This document shows positions 11,764-23,626 of a stretch of 64,000 nt of DNA, one piece after another. Made by a program: the position numbers and the translations under genes. The stretch spans positions 2,252,396 through 2,316,395 of the forward strand of contig JAQFVV010012544.1 in the NCBI GenBank assembly GCA_028023455.1, written 5' to 3'. This DNA is from Epiperipatus broadwayi (taxonomy: Eukaryota > Onychophora > Udeonychophora > Euonychophora > Peripatidae). Below the pieces are notes generated by a model, which was not told the origin of the DNA, did no database searches, and saw only the letters and a list, made by a program, of their open reading frames with translations. Numbering within the stretch: the stretch's first letter is position 1; each line of letters opens with the position of its first letter.

Positions 11764-13650
11764 AGTATCACTTGCAAGTGCCAGCAGTGTTTTGGGGTGT
11801 TTTAAAATTCAAAATGGCCACCAAGCACATACTATATCAGCACCAAAACTTTTTATCAAGAATAAAGGTACTAAAAAAATCAAATGGTTTAATTGTTGGG
11901 GAGTTCATAATATGTTTTGAGGATCAAAAACGAGGCCTCACTTCCAGTTTTAAATTGAAATAATTGCTATTTCAATTTTCTTCTTAATCATTATGATGTA
12001 TTTTAACAATCCAAAAATATTAAACATTAGTTTTAATAAAATTTATTTTTCTACTTTTTCTTCAAAATTAGCTAAATGCAATTTACAAATGTGTATTTTG
12101 TAATTATATTAGAATGGCAATTATCCTACTATTTGCCATATGACTGACGAGAAATTGGCTGGTGTTTAGACATAATGGTTCACAGCCCTGGACAGTGTAT
12201 AGACAAATCATAGTATGAAAAATAGAGATCGCCTCCTAGCATCAGTGTATCTCTATGTAGACACCTGGGTGCAAATATTGCCTCTAGATGATGAGTCCCC
12301 CTGGTTAGAAAATTCTAGTCAAGTTATAAATATATAATTAATGATGAATGTACATTAACAGATTCATGCTGTAAATTGTATTTGTTTTCTTTAATAAAAA
12401 AAAAATAATAATAATTAATATTGTTTGCAAATCAAAACTGTTTTTAGATAATCATAATTTATCTTAAAATCTAATATTTATTATTCTAAACATTTAACAA
12501 CTTTTAAACTATTGAATGTATTTTGGATAAATTAAATCATCTAATGCATATTTTTATCTCTTTTTGTGTGTGTAATTTTAAATTATTTTATCAATGAAAT
12601 ATTTTTGTAAAATTTCATAATTGAACATATCTTTTTTAACTTCTGATTTTTAAAGTATTAATCACAGACTATGTATATATACAATCAAAAGTTTTCTCAG
12701 GATTTTTAAAAGCTAAACATATCTGAAAGTATATTTGAGTTATTTCATTTTCTACTTAAAGATGTTCTTTATGGTAAATCCATTTTTAAATTTGCCTGCT
12801 TGAATGAACATAATCTATCTTTTCTTATACTATTCTACATTAATTTTTTTTAAAAATATGTATCTAACAAAATAATGCAGATATAATATTATTAATTTAT
12901 CTACCAAAATTAAACAATTTTTAAAATCTGAATAAAATTAGGGAGTAAAATTTTAAATATTTACAATTATCAGACTTATTATTTTAGCATGAGTTACAAT
13001 TTAATTGACATAAGTATTATGTTTCTATTTTATCTTTTTTTTTTATTATTTAAAAAATTTAGATTTATTGATAATAGGTATATACAAAAGTTTTCTATGA
13101 TAGTTATAAATGTTTATATTGTCATAAGTTCTCCAAGAGTTTGCATAGAATGAGGCGAGATCTGATTTGTTTGTTTAGTCAGATCATAGGTCAGAGAAAA
13201 ATTAGTGTGTGTTTAGGACGTTTGAATTTATGTCTATACATTAGTCGGATATTTGAGTGTTTCTTTTATCTGTTATATAGTTTACCAATCATTAAGATTT
13301 GAATTCATTTTGTAGGTAAGATATTTTGAACAGTTTCCATGTATGTTCATGTAGATACTTTGAGGAGAGCATTTTGTCTTTCTTTTGTAGTTTTGAAAGT
13401 GTTCCAAGGAAGAAAGAGTTTGTTTCCTGCTGGGAAATGCTAAACTTTAATTTACATCTTGTCACCCAGATAGAATATGTAACAAAGATCTATTTTATCT
13501 TTTAAAAAGTTTATTCAACTTTTCTATGTAATTCATGATTTTTTTAAGAAGTAGAAACTAAAGAAAAAAAGGTTAATTTCTAAACAAAATTATAGAAAGT
13601 TTATAAGTAAAAAAAAAAAAAAAGTAATTTATTTATATTTTGTCATAATA
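11764..13650. other. Gene-free stretch
   Basis: No supported gene. A patch at about 12140-12310 has clearly higher GC than its surroundings and looks like an unclassified repeat, but I see no terminal structure. The open frames at 11726-11963 are short and overlap the LINE break, and are not credible. The rest is AT-rich sequence. Confidence 0.4.
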
Positions 13651-13654
13651 AAAA

Positions 13655-13830
13655 AATAAAAGCAATACCTGAAGAAGAGAGGAGAATAATATCTCTCAAA
13701 ACATTGTACTTATACTAACCTGTGTGCTATTACTGCCAATTTAATGTATTTGGAATATTTAAATAAAGTTAATTTTTTAAAGATATTCAGTATTTATATT
13801 AGATGATGGAAATTGTCCAATATATAAATA
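13655..13830 (+). repeat. Single arm of foldback family F
   Basis: Shares with 23460-23626 the ordered blocks 'CCTGAAGAAGAG', 'ACTAACCTGTGTGCTATTAC', 'ATTTAAATAAAGTT' and 'AGATGATGGAAAT.GTCCAA'. Other single-arm copies are at 34035-34170 and 53085-53260, all on the plus strand. No inverted partner is present here. Confidence 0.7.
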
Positions 13831-13952
13831 CAAAAACTACTGATGTTTCTCTAGTGTTTATATTATTCTACAGAGTAATTCTTTTACTTTTTTAGAAACA
13901 ATTTTTGATTGATTTTCTCAATTGCTTCTATTATATGTAATAATGGGTTATC

Positions 13953-14316
13953 ATATAATGCAGGGGTCCCCAATCTTTTTGCACTTAAGAGCACATTCTA
14001 TAATACTGGCCAGGTGGCGGGCACCATTTATTTTTTCAACCAGGTGGTGGGCACCATTTATTTTTTTAATGTAAATTTATAGTTGGATATTGTTAATAAT
14101 ACACATAATGTACAAAAAAATATTTATTTGAAAAATAAAATTTTAACATATAATTAACGTTTATATTTTTACACTGTAAAAGTATAGTATGCCCTACAAT
14201 TTGATTACAATATAATATAATAATTTATAAGAAATTTTAAAAATTAAATTTATTTGTATCAGATAAATAATTTTTTATTGTGTTCAGATAGTGGTGGGCA
14301 CACCCCTGATATAATG
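13953..14316. mobile_element. hAT-type MITE with 8-bp TSD
   Basis: The element (13961-14308, 348 bp) starts CAGGGGTCCCCAATC and ends GGGCACACCCCTG, so the outer seven bases are a perfect inverted repeat (CAGGGGT). It is flanked by a perfect 8-bp duplication, ATATAATG, at 13953-13960 and 14309-14316, the TSD length of hAT transposons. It has no coding capacity. Inside, a 30-bp unit is tandemly duplicated (14010-14039 and 14040-14069) with two mismatches. It would need a hAT transposase in trans; whether the hAT pseudogene at 56600-59850 belongs to the same family cannot be told. Confidence 0.9.
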
Positions 14317-16800
14317 TTATGGTGAAGTTTAATTCTTTTCTCATAATAAAATGTTAGAATCAGTTAGATGCCAAAGCTTTAATTGATGGCTAAACATATG
14401 TTGTTGTTTTTTAAAAAAGAGAAACTTTGTTATCATACCATCTAATATCCTACTATCACATAAAAAAACTACACATTTTTAACTGATATTGAATCTTATG
14501 ACATGTCTAATATTCCCTTTTTTTAAATATAATGTCAACAACTGAGAAAGTCACCCAAAAATTTCCTTTGGAAGAAACAGCAGAATTGTACTTGAAAATA
14601 AAAAAAATCATCTTCCAGCAACATAAGTCAAACATTACCTATACTGGGAATCTTTTAAATTAGACAAATCTCTAATCAGTCTTCCTGTTGAAAAAAACAA
14701 TATAATGGAAATTATGTGATTATAAAATAAAAGAATTTTTTATAGCAGGTTAATATAAAAATATTTAAGTGATTCTGAAAATAAAATTAACATATTTCAG
14801 AAAATTTCCACATCTCTCTATGCTATACTAAGAATCCATAAAGATCATATTCTAAAGATCTTTTATTAAGATTCTTAGACTTTTTGTGTAAAATTAATGG
14901 TTCTTTATTAGAGTTTCTAGGTATTTTGTATATTCAGTCAAGAATATGAAAATAAACTTAACTGCAGAAAATTTATTCATAAATGTAAATTAAAAAGGTA
15001 ATACATAAAATCCAACAATTTCTCCTGATAGGATAAAAGAACTGTCATCATTCATTATAACAACATACATATACTACTAAATTTCAATCAAATGTCTTGC
15101 TTTAAATATGTTAGTCATATCATACATTTGTTATAGAACCATATGATTAAACATTATTACAAACATTCTGGATACCCATTAATAACATATCTCTTCAATT
15201 AAATTCACAATAGAATTAGAACAAGAACTAAAGTTTTCATTTTAGATATTCTTATAACAAAATATATCGCATTACAAAGAATACACACGCAAAAAAAGTA
15301 TTTAGTATATTCATCCAATCACAATAAAAATACAAATAATTATATTATTATTATAGAACAGACAAAAATAGTTTCTTTAGAAGTCAATGATTTGTAAAAG
15401 TCTAACACAGAAATAACTCTCATAAAGAGTAACTAGCCAACAAAAAGTTATTAAAAGAAAAAGCAATAATTAGTGTTGTGATCAATTCATAAATACCAAG
15501 AATATCAAGCAAATTAAAGAAAATCTGTAATTAATATAATTTCAAAACAGTTTTACAAATCTACAGCACATTGGAAGAAATCCTAATCTCTATAATGCTG
15601 AAAAACTAAAATTGCATCTATGAAATACTGTGTGGGTGGGGAAAGATGTGAATTGATTAAACTAGCTGCTCCATTAAGAAATCATTAAAAGATCATAAAA
15701 TGATGAATAAAGAGGAAAAATAGATATATGTAAAGTAACAGAAAATTTTATGTGCATATGAATATGGGTTTCATTTGGGAAAACATAATACTAATCAGAG
15801 AGGGAAAAATTAAAGAAATTCGTTATATGATAATGGAATAGGAATCCCATAGGTCAACCTAGAATAATAATCCATATTTAGAAACCATTCATTAACCATG
15901 CTTTTAAAAAAAAAGTCATCAGAAATCAGAACTCTTATAAATAGAAAATTTCTACTGTTTTATTAATAAAAGTACTTTAATTTGTTACATCATCTTAAAT
16001 TCAGTATACATAAAATTTTCTTCATGTTGTGGCTGTCATACTAATCTTTAATGTTATGAAAAGCAATTGTTATGTATAATATTTAAAAAATATACATTTT
16101 TTTTTCTAAAAACATTTAACAATTCTAATAAATATTGAAGTATCTCAATATGTAATTAAAAAGGAAATACTATCATTACAACATTTCAGATAAACAGATA
16201 TTTTAAGAGTAGTTGTACAGCAATGCAGCCTGAAAATAATCCCAAATAAATTGCTCTCATTGATTTACTAGGACACATTTGAACATCAAATATAACTAAG
16301 TGAGAGTATTCAAAAACTATTCTCAAATAAATAGTATATTATAATAATTAGACTACTCATTAGTCAGCCAAATGTAATAAGTGTAAAACTATGCAAATAC
16401 ATTTTTATGTCCAGTCAGGTTGCCAGATGTAATAGAATATTTCTATTTAACCTCTTTTAACATATCACCAATTATATCAGGAAACCATGATGATAATGGC
16501 TTGAAATTTATATTTGATGATCATGTCATTGGAGTGCCACAATAACCCTGGTTGATTAACTAGTAACATAACATAAGGGCATTATTTCTGACAACATTCA
16601 AACTCTGTTGAAGATGATTTTTAATTTTATTATATTGAGCATATAACAATAATATTTTAATATACCAGATTTTGAATAATATGAGCAGTAAAGAAGTAAA
16701 AAGCATTTAAATTTAATATAAAAAAATAATTTAGTAAGTTGAGTAGTAAGTTCAAAAGAATTGAGTTAATTAATAATAAACAGATATGTAATTTTTTTTA
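14317..16800. other. Gene-free stretch
   Basis: About 2.5 kb of AT-rich sequence without a supported gene, RNA gene or clear repeat boundary. Confidence 0.45.
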
Positions 16801-16801
16801 T

Positions 16802-17044
16802 GGTAAATGCTTTTATTTACCATTGACTAAAAAGCAAAATCATAATTGTTTCTTCAATCTGGGTTTTTAGATTTAACTTGAAATAAATGCATAGGGGATT
16901 CAGAAATTAATTAAGTCAACCCCTTGTTATAAAAAATAGGGATTGGTTCAATTAATTTCTGGACCCCTAATCTAAAAACTACAATTGTGGTTGAAGAAAC
17001 ATTTTTTTTTACTTTTTGGTGCACTTAAATAAAAGCATTTAATA
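16802..17044. repeat. Palindromic element, family G
   Basis: Imperfect long palindrome. The outer arms contain 'AAATGCTTTTATTTA' and its complement 'TAAATAAAAGCATTT'. Inner arms contain 'TTTAGAT' and 'CAGAAATTAATTAA' with their complements. A second full copy is at 34203-34470 and a half copy at 32403-32575. There is no coding capacity. Confidence 0.75.
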
Positions 17045-17054
17045 GAAAAAAAAA

Positions 17055-17480
17055 TATCTATTGATTTTTAACTTTTTGGTATTGGCACAATAAATAAAAA
17101 TGTAAAACTATATTATACTTTAAATTGACTTGACACTTATATACAACTAGATATTTCTGCTATAAATTAATATGTATAACTCTTATTAATATATATGTGT
17201 ATATAATAATATATGGGTATAATAAATCATTAAGTGACTAAAAATATAAAAATATCCTTTTAACTAGAAAATGTTTGACATTTTTGCATTTGATTGGAAA
17301 TTTTTATTTTTTAAAAAAGATGGCTTATTAAAATATTTTAAATTAACTTCACTTAATAATGATAATTTTATTTTAAATCAATTTGACACATAATTTATAT
17401 GTATCACTAGATATTTCTACAATAAGTTAATATATATACTCCTTATGTATATATCATATTTAATATGAAGACACAATTAT
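17055..17480. repeat. Dispersed AT-rich repeat downstream of family G
   Basis: Shares phrases with 34480-34850: 'TAGTATTGGCACA' versus 'TGGTATTGGCACA', 'ACTTTAAATTGACT', 'CTAGATATTTCTGCTATAA', 'CCTTATGTATATATCATATTTA'. Two diverged tandem versions appear at both places, so a larger composite that includes the palindrome was copied as a unit. Confidence 0.55.
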
Positions 17481-17489
17481 ATATATATA

Positions 17490-17938
17490 AGGTGTGAAAG
17501 TTGCCTTGACAGCAGTTAGAAATATTGGTTGCTATATTTACTGTGAATGTTTAGGTGGTTACTGGTTGGAAACTAATTACATCATTATCCCAGATTAGCT
17601 TTAGGCACTATTTCGCTTATTATTTCTAAATAATACATGGGCAATTTAAAAGTATTGCATTAATTAATGTTTTAGATGACAATTTATTAGTCTGCATTAT
17701 AGTGACATGTTTATTTCATGTTTAAAGAGGTTTATTTAAACTTCATTGTAACAATATTTCACACTCTGTAGTCAAGTTGCAATCTTTAAGTGTCCATATA
17801 TATTCAATGGACCATTAGTAAGAATGGATTTCCATTCTTGCTATTAAAAGGTGTGAAGGTTGCCTTGACAGCAGTTAGAAATATTGGTTGCTATATTTAC
17901 TGTGAATGTTTAGGTGGTTACTGGTTGGAAACTAATTA
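17490..17938. mobile_element. Unit with 90-bp terminal direct repeats
   Basis: A 90-bp sequence beginning AGGTGTGAA and ending GGAAACTAATTA occurs at 17490-17579 and again, one mismatch apart, at 17849-17938. The 269 bp between them is unique in the window. TA repeats flank the whole unit on both sides. It resembles a miniature LTR element (TRIM-like), but the repeats do not end in TG..CA and I see no convincing primer-binding site or polypurine tract. A local duplication is the alternative. Confidence 0.6.
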
Positions 17939-18039
17939 TATATATATATAAAGCATTAAGTAACCTACTTTTCTGTTGAAAAATGTTTGACATTTTCTCT
18001 TTATTTGAAAAAAAATTAACAAAACTGCTTAATAAAACT

Positions 18040-18310
18040 ATATTGTAAACTATGAAGCTTACAATTGAAACCAAGAAACTCACCCACATTACTTAAAACA
18101 TATTCAAGTTCTAAGAACAATTTTTAAATTTGATATCAAAATATTCAAAACTTTCCTATCCACTTTTTAATATTCAAGAAATTAGGTCACCTATCTAAAA
18201 TATTAGTTCCCTATCATTTTGATACTGATTTTAAAAAACTACAAAATTTCAATAAATTATATTGAATTTAAATCTATTAAACCTTGATTTTAAAGTGTTA
18301 TTATAACTTT
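18040..18310. repeat. Dispersed repeat family H
   Basis: Shares 'AAAACATATTCAAGTTCTAA', 'ATCAAAATATTCAA' and 'TTTAAATCTATTAAACCT' with 32570-32890. A more diverged relative is at 36070-36320. All are on the plus strand and non-coding. Confidence 0.6.
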
Positions 18311-19729
18311 AAATTGAAATTTTAAAAAAATTCTATATCACCCTCTCATGAGTCTTACTTATTAATTTCACAAAAATTAGCACATCTTTTTCTCATTCTT
18401 TTGAAATTAAAATGTCTGTTTTCATTTCAAACATGTGGGAAAACTACATATACTATGCATGTGCCAATATCATCATTCTCTGTGGTTCAGTTTCCTCTTT
18501 CATCTTATATACTGCATGTTAAAATTGAACAAAAATTCAATTTTTTATCTTTTTTTTGTAATAAGTCTATTTAATTTTTGTTTCTGCTCAGTTTATTAAA
18601 TTGTATAGAGATAACAAAGCTGTAAATGTTTTACTGGGAAAATGTTATTAGAAAATGGATTCAACATGCTTCAAAAATTTGGAAATTTCAAGGCCTTTAT
18701 CCTGGAAATAAATGTAACTTTCAAATATTATATGTAAGTGTAGTATTTTAATTTCAATAAATATTTTAGTATAAAAAATATTGATAATACTACAGAAGTT
18801 AAATTTAAATGTACTAATTAATGACAATGGAAACTGTTTTAGGAATGAATTATAGATATAAGAAAATGAATAGCTTTACATAATTAAAAGATTTCTACAG
18901 ACTGAATAAAAAGAATGGAAGAGCAAATTTTGAACTGATTAGAGTAAAGATAAGATCTTATGAGAATAGTACATTTGGAAAGTGAAATTAATTAAATGCT
19001 TTCACAAAGGAATTTTAAGTAATGGAAAATTTCTGATAAGAGAACAATTAAATGGCAGATTATACAAATTTGGAATTATAGAGTTAAGTGCCCTTTTTCT
19101 CCTATGTGTTGGTGAAGTGCTATTGGACTCATAATGAGTATCATCAGTAACCAGTTAATGTCTGCAGAGGAATAAACACAGATGTTTCAGAATCTGAAGG
19201 TATAAAAATCTGACTAGTATTTAAAACAGATAAACCTGATCTTATTTTGTTTTATATAAGTCTAAAGGGCTCTTAGATTTTAACTTGGAAAACTTTTAGC
19301 ATATTTAGCATAGTTGTGAAAAGTGTCAATCCATTAAATAGGACAGTAATTGTCAGATAATATTGAAATAGTGTTTAAAGACTAAGAACTCCATGTCATT
19401 TATTTGTCTGTATATAGTTAAGCTTGTATATATATATATATATATATATATTCTAGTTTTTGTTTGTATAACTTATAGTAAATCTTTAGTTCTAAATTTA
19501 GTTTTAGTTAATAATTAATTGTAGTTTGCCCTTTCAAGAGTTGTTGGTAAATACACAACAATAAGTATTTAATTTTAGATTTTTTTTATTATTTGATTAT
19601 TATTATTTTAAATTTTTTTATTATTCAATAAATGTATAATTTATTAATGTCATTGTCTGGTGCTATCATCTTATTTGTATTCAAAAATAATGAAAGTAGT
19701 GATTTTGATTGCATCTATAAAATTAGGTG
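18311..19729. other. Gene-free stretch with a TA microsatellite
   Basis: No supported gene. A TA dinucleotide run lies at about 19426-19451. Parts of 18300-18750 look distantly related to 20500-20900, so the duplication listed at 19730-20050 may be larger. Confidence 0.4.
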
Positions 19730-20050
19730 ATTATATACAATGTAATTTTGGGATTCTGATCTAGTTTGAGACCTTATTTTATAGCCATAATGACTCTCAA
19801 AAGATTTAATAATTTATTAACGTCTGTTTGTATAATAAGTAATGACATCGACTTACATATATAAAATTAGGCTATTATAGAGCAGTGCAATGTAAATTTT
19901 AAGGTTGATTATCAGATGCACAGAAAGTTTGCAATTGATGAAACAATCACAAAGTTTATTGGGCATAGTATCATGTGATAATATAAACTCTTAAAAACAA
20001 TAAAAAGATGTTTCAAGTGGTAGGTGTGTGATAATAGCCATAATGATTAT
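19730..20050 (+). repeat. Left copy of a diverged ~330-bp direct duplication
   Basis: Shares ordered blocks with 21060-21410: 'TACAATGTAATTTTGGG', 'GCAATGTAAATTTTAAG', 'CAATCACAAA.TTTA.TGGG', 'GATAATAGCCA.AATG.TTA'. The two copies are about 1.35 kb apart in the same orientation. Confidence 0.7.
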
Positions 20051-20192
20051 GTATATTAGTATACAAAATGCATATATTGGTGATTATTTATCTTTTCTAC
20101 ATGTGTGTGGTCATGTGTATCAGTTGTATGAGATAGTGTGGATAGATCGAGGGTGCTTGAAAATCTGTGTTCAAATCCCCTATTCTAACTTT
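20050..20192 (+). mobile_element. tRNA-related SINE copy (family S3)
   Basis: Contains an A-box-like 'GTGTATCAGTTGTATGAGA' and a good B box GTTCAAATCC at 20169-20178. Homologous in order to 62199-62346 and to the minus-strand sense of the foldbacks at 42930-43217 and 58180-58503. A retroposed pol III-type repeat is the best reading; a functional tRNA is excluded because no cloverleaf forms by eye. The TSD was not resolved. Confidence 0.6.
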
Positions 20193-21059
20193 AATAATAA
20201 AAATGACTGCAATAGTTTACAAAGTTACAAACAAACAGAGAATGTAATTTAAATAAAAGCATTTAATTAAAAGAAATAACAAGAACAATTATCAATTAAT
20301 ATATGTCAACATTTAATTGGATTATAAAATACTAACTTTATTGTATTAATAAAAATTCACAAATTATTTGTCCAGTGTTATCATTTGATCTGTCTTGACA
20401 AAAAAATCTATATATTGAACAATATCAAAATATTGCATTGGATTTTGACTAAGAGTGTTAAAACTTGGCAAAAATGATGAGAAAGAGAGAAAAACCTAAA
20501 AATATACTTCCCCCTCTCACATTCAATTAATGTGTTGCTCTATTGTAGCATGACGTGTGCTTGCATCACCTGATTCATTGAAATTTTGTTTTCTTTTTTA
20601 CTATAAGTATGACATCAACGAAACTTTCAGCATTCATTGTTGCTTGAAAATCTTTTTAAAGTGGTGTATCTTGAGTTGAAATCAGATAAAATTTGATTTT
20701 TTTATTAATATTTTTAGTAATAGGTTCATTTAATTTTTTTTTTTTTTCTGTTAAGTTTACTAGTTTGCACGGGGAAGACAAAGGCAGATTTTTTTAATTG
20801 GCCAAAGTCAGTAATAAAATGGATTAAAAATATGCAAATAATTCACATTTCAAAACCTTTGACATGATAAAAATGTAATCACCGAATATTGGTCGTAAGT
20901 ATTCAATTATTTGAATATTTTTAATTATTTGATAAATGTATAATTTATTAATGTGTTTGATTTGTGTTGGTGTGTCTGTGTACTATATAATTATATAATT
21001 TTAAATTATTTATGCTCTTTATTATACAGTATATAAATTTGTATTTAAATATAACAAAA

Positions 21060-21410
21060 GTGATTTGTGTACAATGTAATTTTGGGTCTCTGACCCAAGT
21101 TTGAGGCAATCTTAATTTATAGATATAATGATAATTATTTATTAATGTGTTTATATTTGTATTAGTGTATTTGTGTTTGCACTTGTATTCTCGTGTTTGT
21201 ATAAGAAATAATGATTTACATATATAGAGCATTGCAATGTAAATTTTAAGACTGATTATCTGATGTACAGAAAGATTCCAGTAAAGCAATCACAAAATTT
21301 ACTGGGCATAGTACCATGTGAAAATATAAACACTTAAAATCAATAAAGAGAGATTTCAAATGGTGTGGGTGTGATAATAGCCACAATGGTTATGTATATT
21401 AATGGAATTG
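21060..21410 (+). repeat. Right copy of the ~330-bp direct duplication
   Basis: Partner of 19730-20050. This copy has an extra GTGTTTGTATT-like low-complexity insert near 21140-21210. Confidence 0.7.
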
Positions 21411-21589
21411 TATTCAGACAAAGAATCAAATTCTGATTCATGCATATGGCTTGATACTCATGCTGTGGAACCAGTAGTTTTGCCACATCTTGCATCACAT
21501 TATTTTCAAGTCTATAGCTAGAAAATGAGCTATATGCAAATAAATTATATCTCTATGAGATTGGTATGCATAAAGAATATAAACATCAC

Positions 21590-21880
21590 TGGTTTACACA
21601 AAAAATATATAATGAAAAGATAAAATTCATTTTATCATTGATACAGACAGTAACCTACAATTTCTAGATTTAGATAGAATAGAAGCCAATTGCTTTGATG
21701 ACAAATGCATACCTATCTTCTGGAAATGATTTGTTTTGAATCTTTTATTAGGATGAATCTTTTTCTTATAGATGCCTTTGAGATTTGTTAACTTTTGCAG
21801 TACAAGATAAAAATGAATAATTCTTATGCAAATAGTTTTGGAGATTCTGAAGCTATGGATTATGTCAGGTAAGAAGTATT
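21590..21880 (+). mobile_element. Possible Penelope-like RT remnant
   Basis: Across frames this stretch reads with residues like 'KIKFILSLIQT', 'FLDLD' and 'LIDAFEIC', which resemble the '.FT.E......L.FLDL' and later 'RAF.IC' segments of Penelope-like reverse transcriptases. Stops and frameshifts are frequent, and neither the catalytic box nor the GIY-YIG endonuclease was found. The call is weak. Confidence 0.25.
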
Positions 21881-23156
21881 ATATATGGTTTGAAGGATAA
21901 TTTTGTGAGGAATACAAAGAAATTATCAATGAAGATCTAATTTAAACTTAATTAATGATAAATTAGAAATTATTAACAAACAATAAAGTAATAATTATGC
22001 CAGATGTTGAACTTTCTTTTTTCCTTATTTTTTAATGGTGATTACTATTTTTCTTAGCCTTATTGTTTTTCTTTATTTTTCTAGTTTCTATCAATGTAAA
22101 GTCTTTTGCTCTAACATTATTAAAACTGAAGTTATTATGAAAATTGTGTCTCAGGTCAGTTTTTTAAAAAAATTCAATATGGAGGCTGAGTGTGCAACTG
22201 TTAAAGTTGTGTTTCCTACCAAAAAAAAAGATATTAAAACACAAATTATTCTTAATTCTTGGATTATAATAAGGGTATTCAATTAAATAATGTATAAAAT
22301 ATCAAACACATATTTTAAAAATCAATGATTCATCTTAATACTGAAAAAAAAAATTTTAATTGAAATAAATTAATATATAATTTTTAAATGGTTCCAAAAG
22401 TTGAAATTTTATATTTGATACAACTTTGTTTATCAATTCCATTCATTTATAGACAAAGTAAAATCTTTTGTTTTGAATGTTTTCTTAATGGTAATTTTAT
22501 TCTTTTTTAATGGTTTCATTTTCTTCATGATCTTTTATTTTAAACAAAACCTTGCTACAATCAGTCTTTGACAATCACAATTGCCTTTTATGCATTGTTT
22601 ATGAAAATTTTAGAAGTTAGTTTTTCTATATAGGTCAATTACATGATAAGAAAGAGATATTGGCATTCAGGCATATATCAGCTGTACATTATTATATTAG
22701 TAGATTAGTGAACTATTTTTTCAGATAGGTCAGCAGAGGAGTACTTGGGACTTTAACCAATTATTCTGGAAATTTCTGCCATATATACTTCATTTTTTTT
22801 AGTGAAGGATCATTTTCTGCTTCAACATATGATCTTGGGCATTGCTCTCACTAGTTTCAATCACTGTTGCAACCAGCATGGATTCAATAGGCAATTAGTC
22901 AGTGCTTTATAATAAATTTTGTTTTAGCACATTATATAAATATATTCTCTCCAATGATGCACCAAAACTCCAATTAAAATATCTTTGTCTAAAATCCCAC
23001 TTTGTTTTTCCTAAAATAAATTTGTATCCTAATTGCTTTGTTTATTTTTTTTTTTTAAAAAAGGCTTTCTTTCTTTACAAGCTGTTTTCTATCTAGTTCT
23101 GCTTTATTTTATTTAATTAGGATGTAATTTTTTTAAACATTGTTTAAAGTAAATAT
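21881..23156. other. Gene-free stretch
   Basis: AT-rich, no supported gene. The open frames near 22035-22286 and 22902-23096 are Phe/Lys/Ile-rich and look like chance. Confidence 0.45.
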
Positions 23157-23626
23157 GATATGTTGGACTATTTCCATCATCTGTGAGTGAATGTTGAATA
23201 CTTTCCAGGTACAAACAACTTGTTAGTAATAGCACACAAATAAACAACAAAGGTTAGTAATTACACAATATTTCAAGTATTCTCCACCCTTCTTCAGCGC
23301 ACAGTGACAGTAATCATATAGAAGTTGAGCTAGCATGTTTAGATTCTTTAATGTCGAATAAATAAGGCTCAGTTGGTTAGAGCATTTGCTTTAAATTCGA
23401 TATTAAAGAATCTAAAGATGCAAGTTCAACTTCTATGTGATTACTATCACTGTGTGCTGAAGAAGGGTGGAGAATACTACTATTCAAAAGATTGTGTAAT
23501 TACTAACCTGTGTCTATTTGTGTGCTATTACTAACAAGTGGTTTGTATTTGGAAAATTTAAATAAAGTTTAAATTTTTCTTTACATTCAACATGCACTCA
23601 AAGATGATGGAAATAGTCCAACATCT
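23157..23626. repeat. Foldback element, family F, with tRNA-like loop
   Basis: Complete inverted-repeat element of about 470 bp. The left arm begins 'ATGTTGGACTATTTCCATCA' and the right arm ends with its complement. Inner arm blocks include 'TTGTTAGTAATAGCACACAA', 'GTATTCTCCACCCTTCTTCA' and 'AGATTCTTTAAT' with their complements, so each arm spans about 200 bp. The loop side holds GGCTCAGTTGGTTAGAGC at 23366-23383, a near-perfect tRNA A-box/D-arm, with a weak B-box-like AAGTTCAACTT near 23422. Single arms occur elsewhere in the window. There is no coding capacity. Confidence 0.8.

Noticed and set aside
11726-11963. Two short plus-strand open frames
   Set aside because: They start inside the antisense of a LINE RT and have no domain or coding-like composition.
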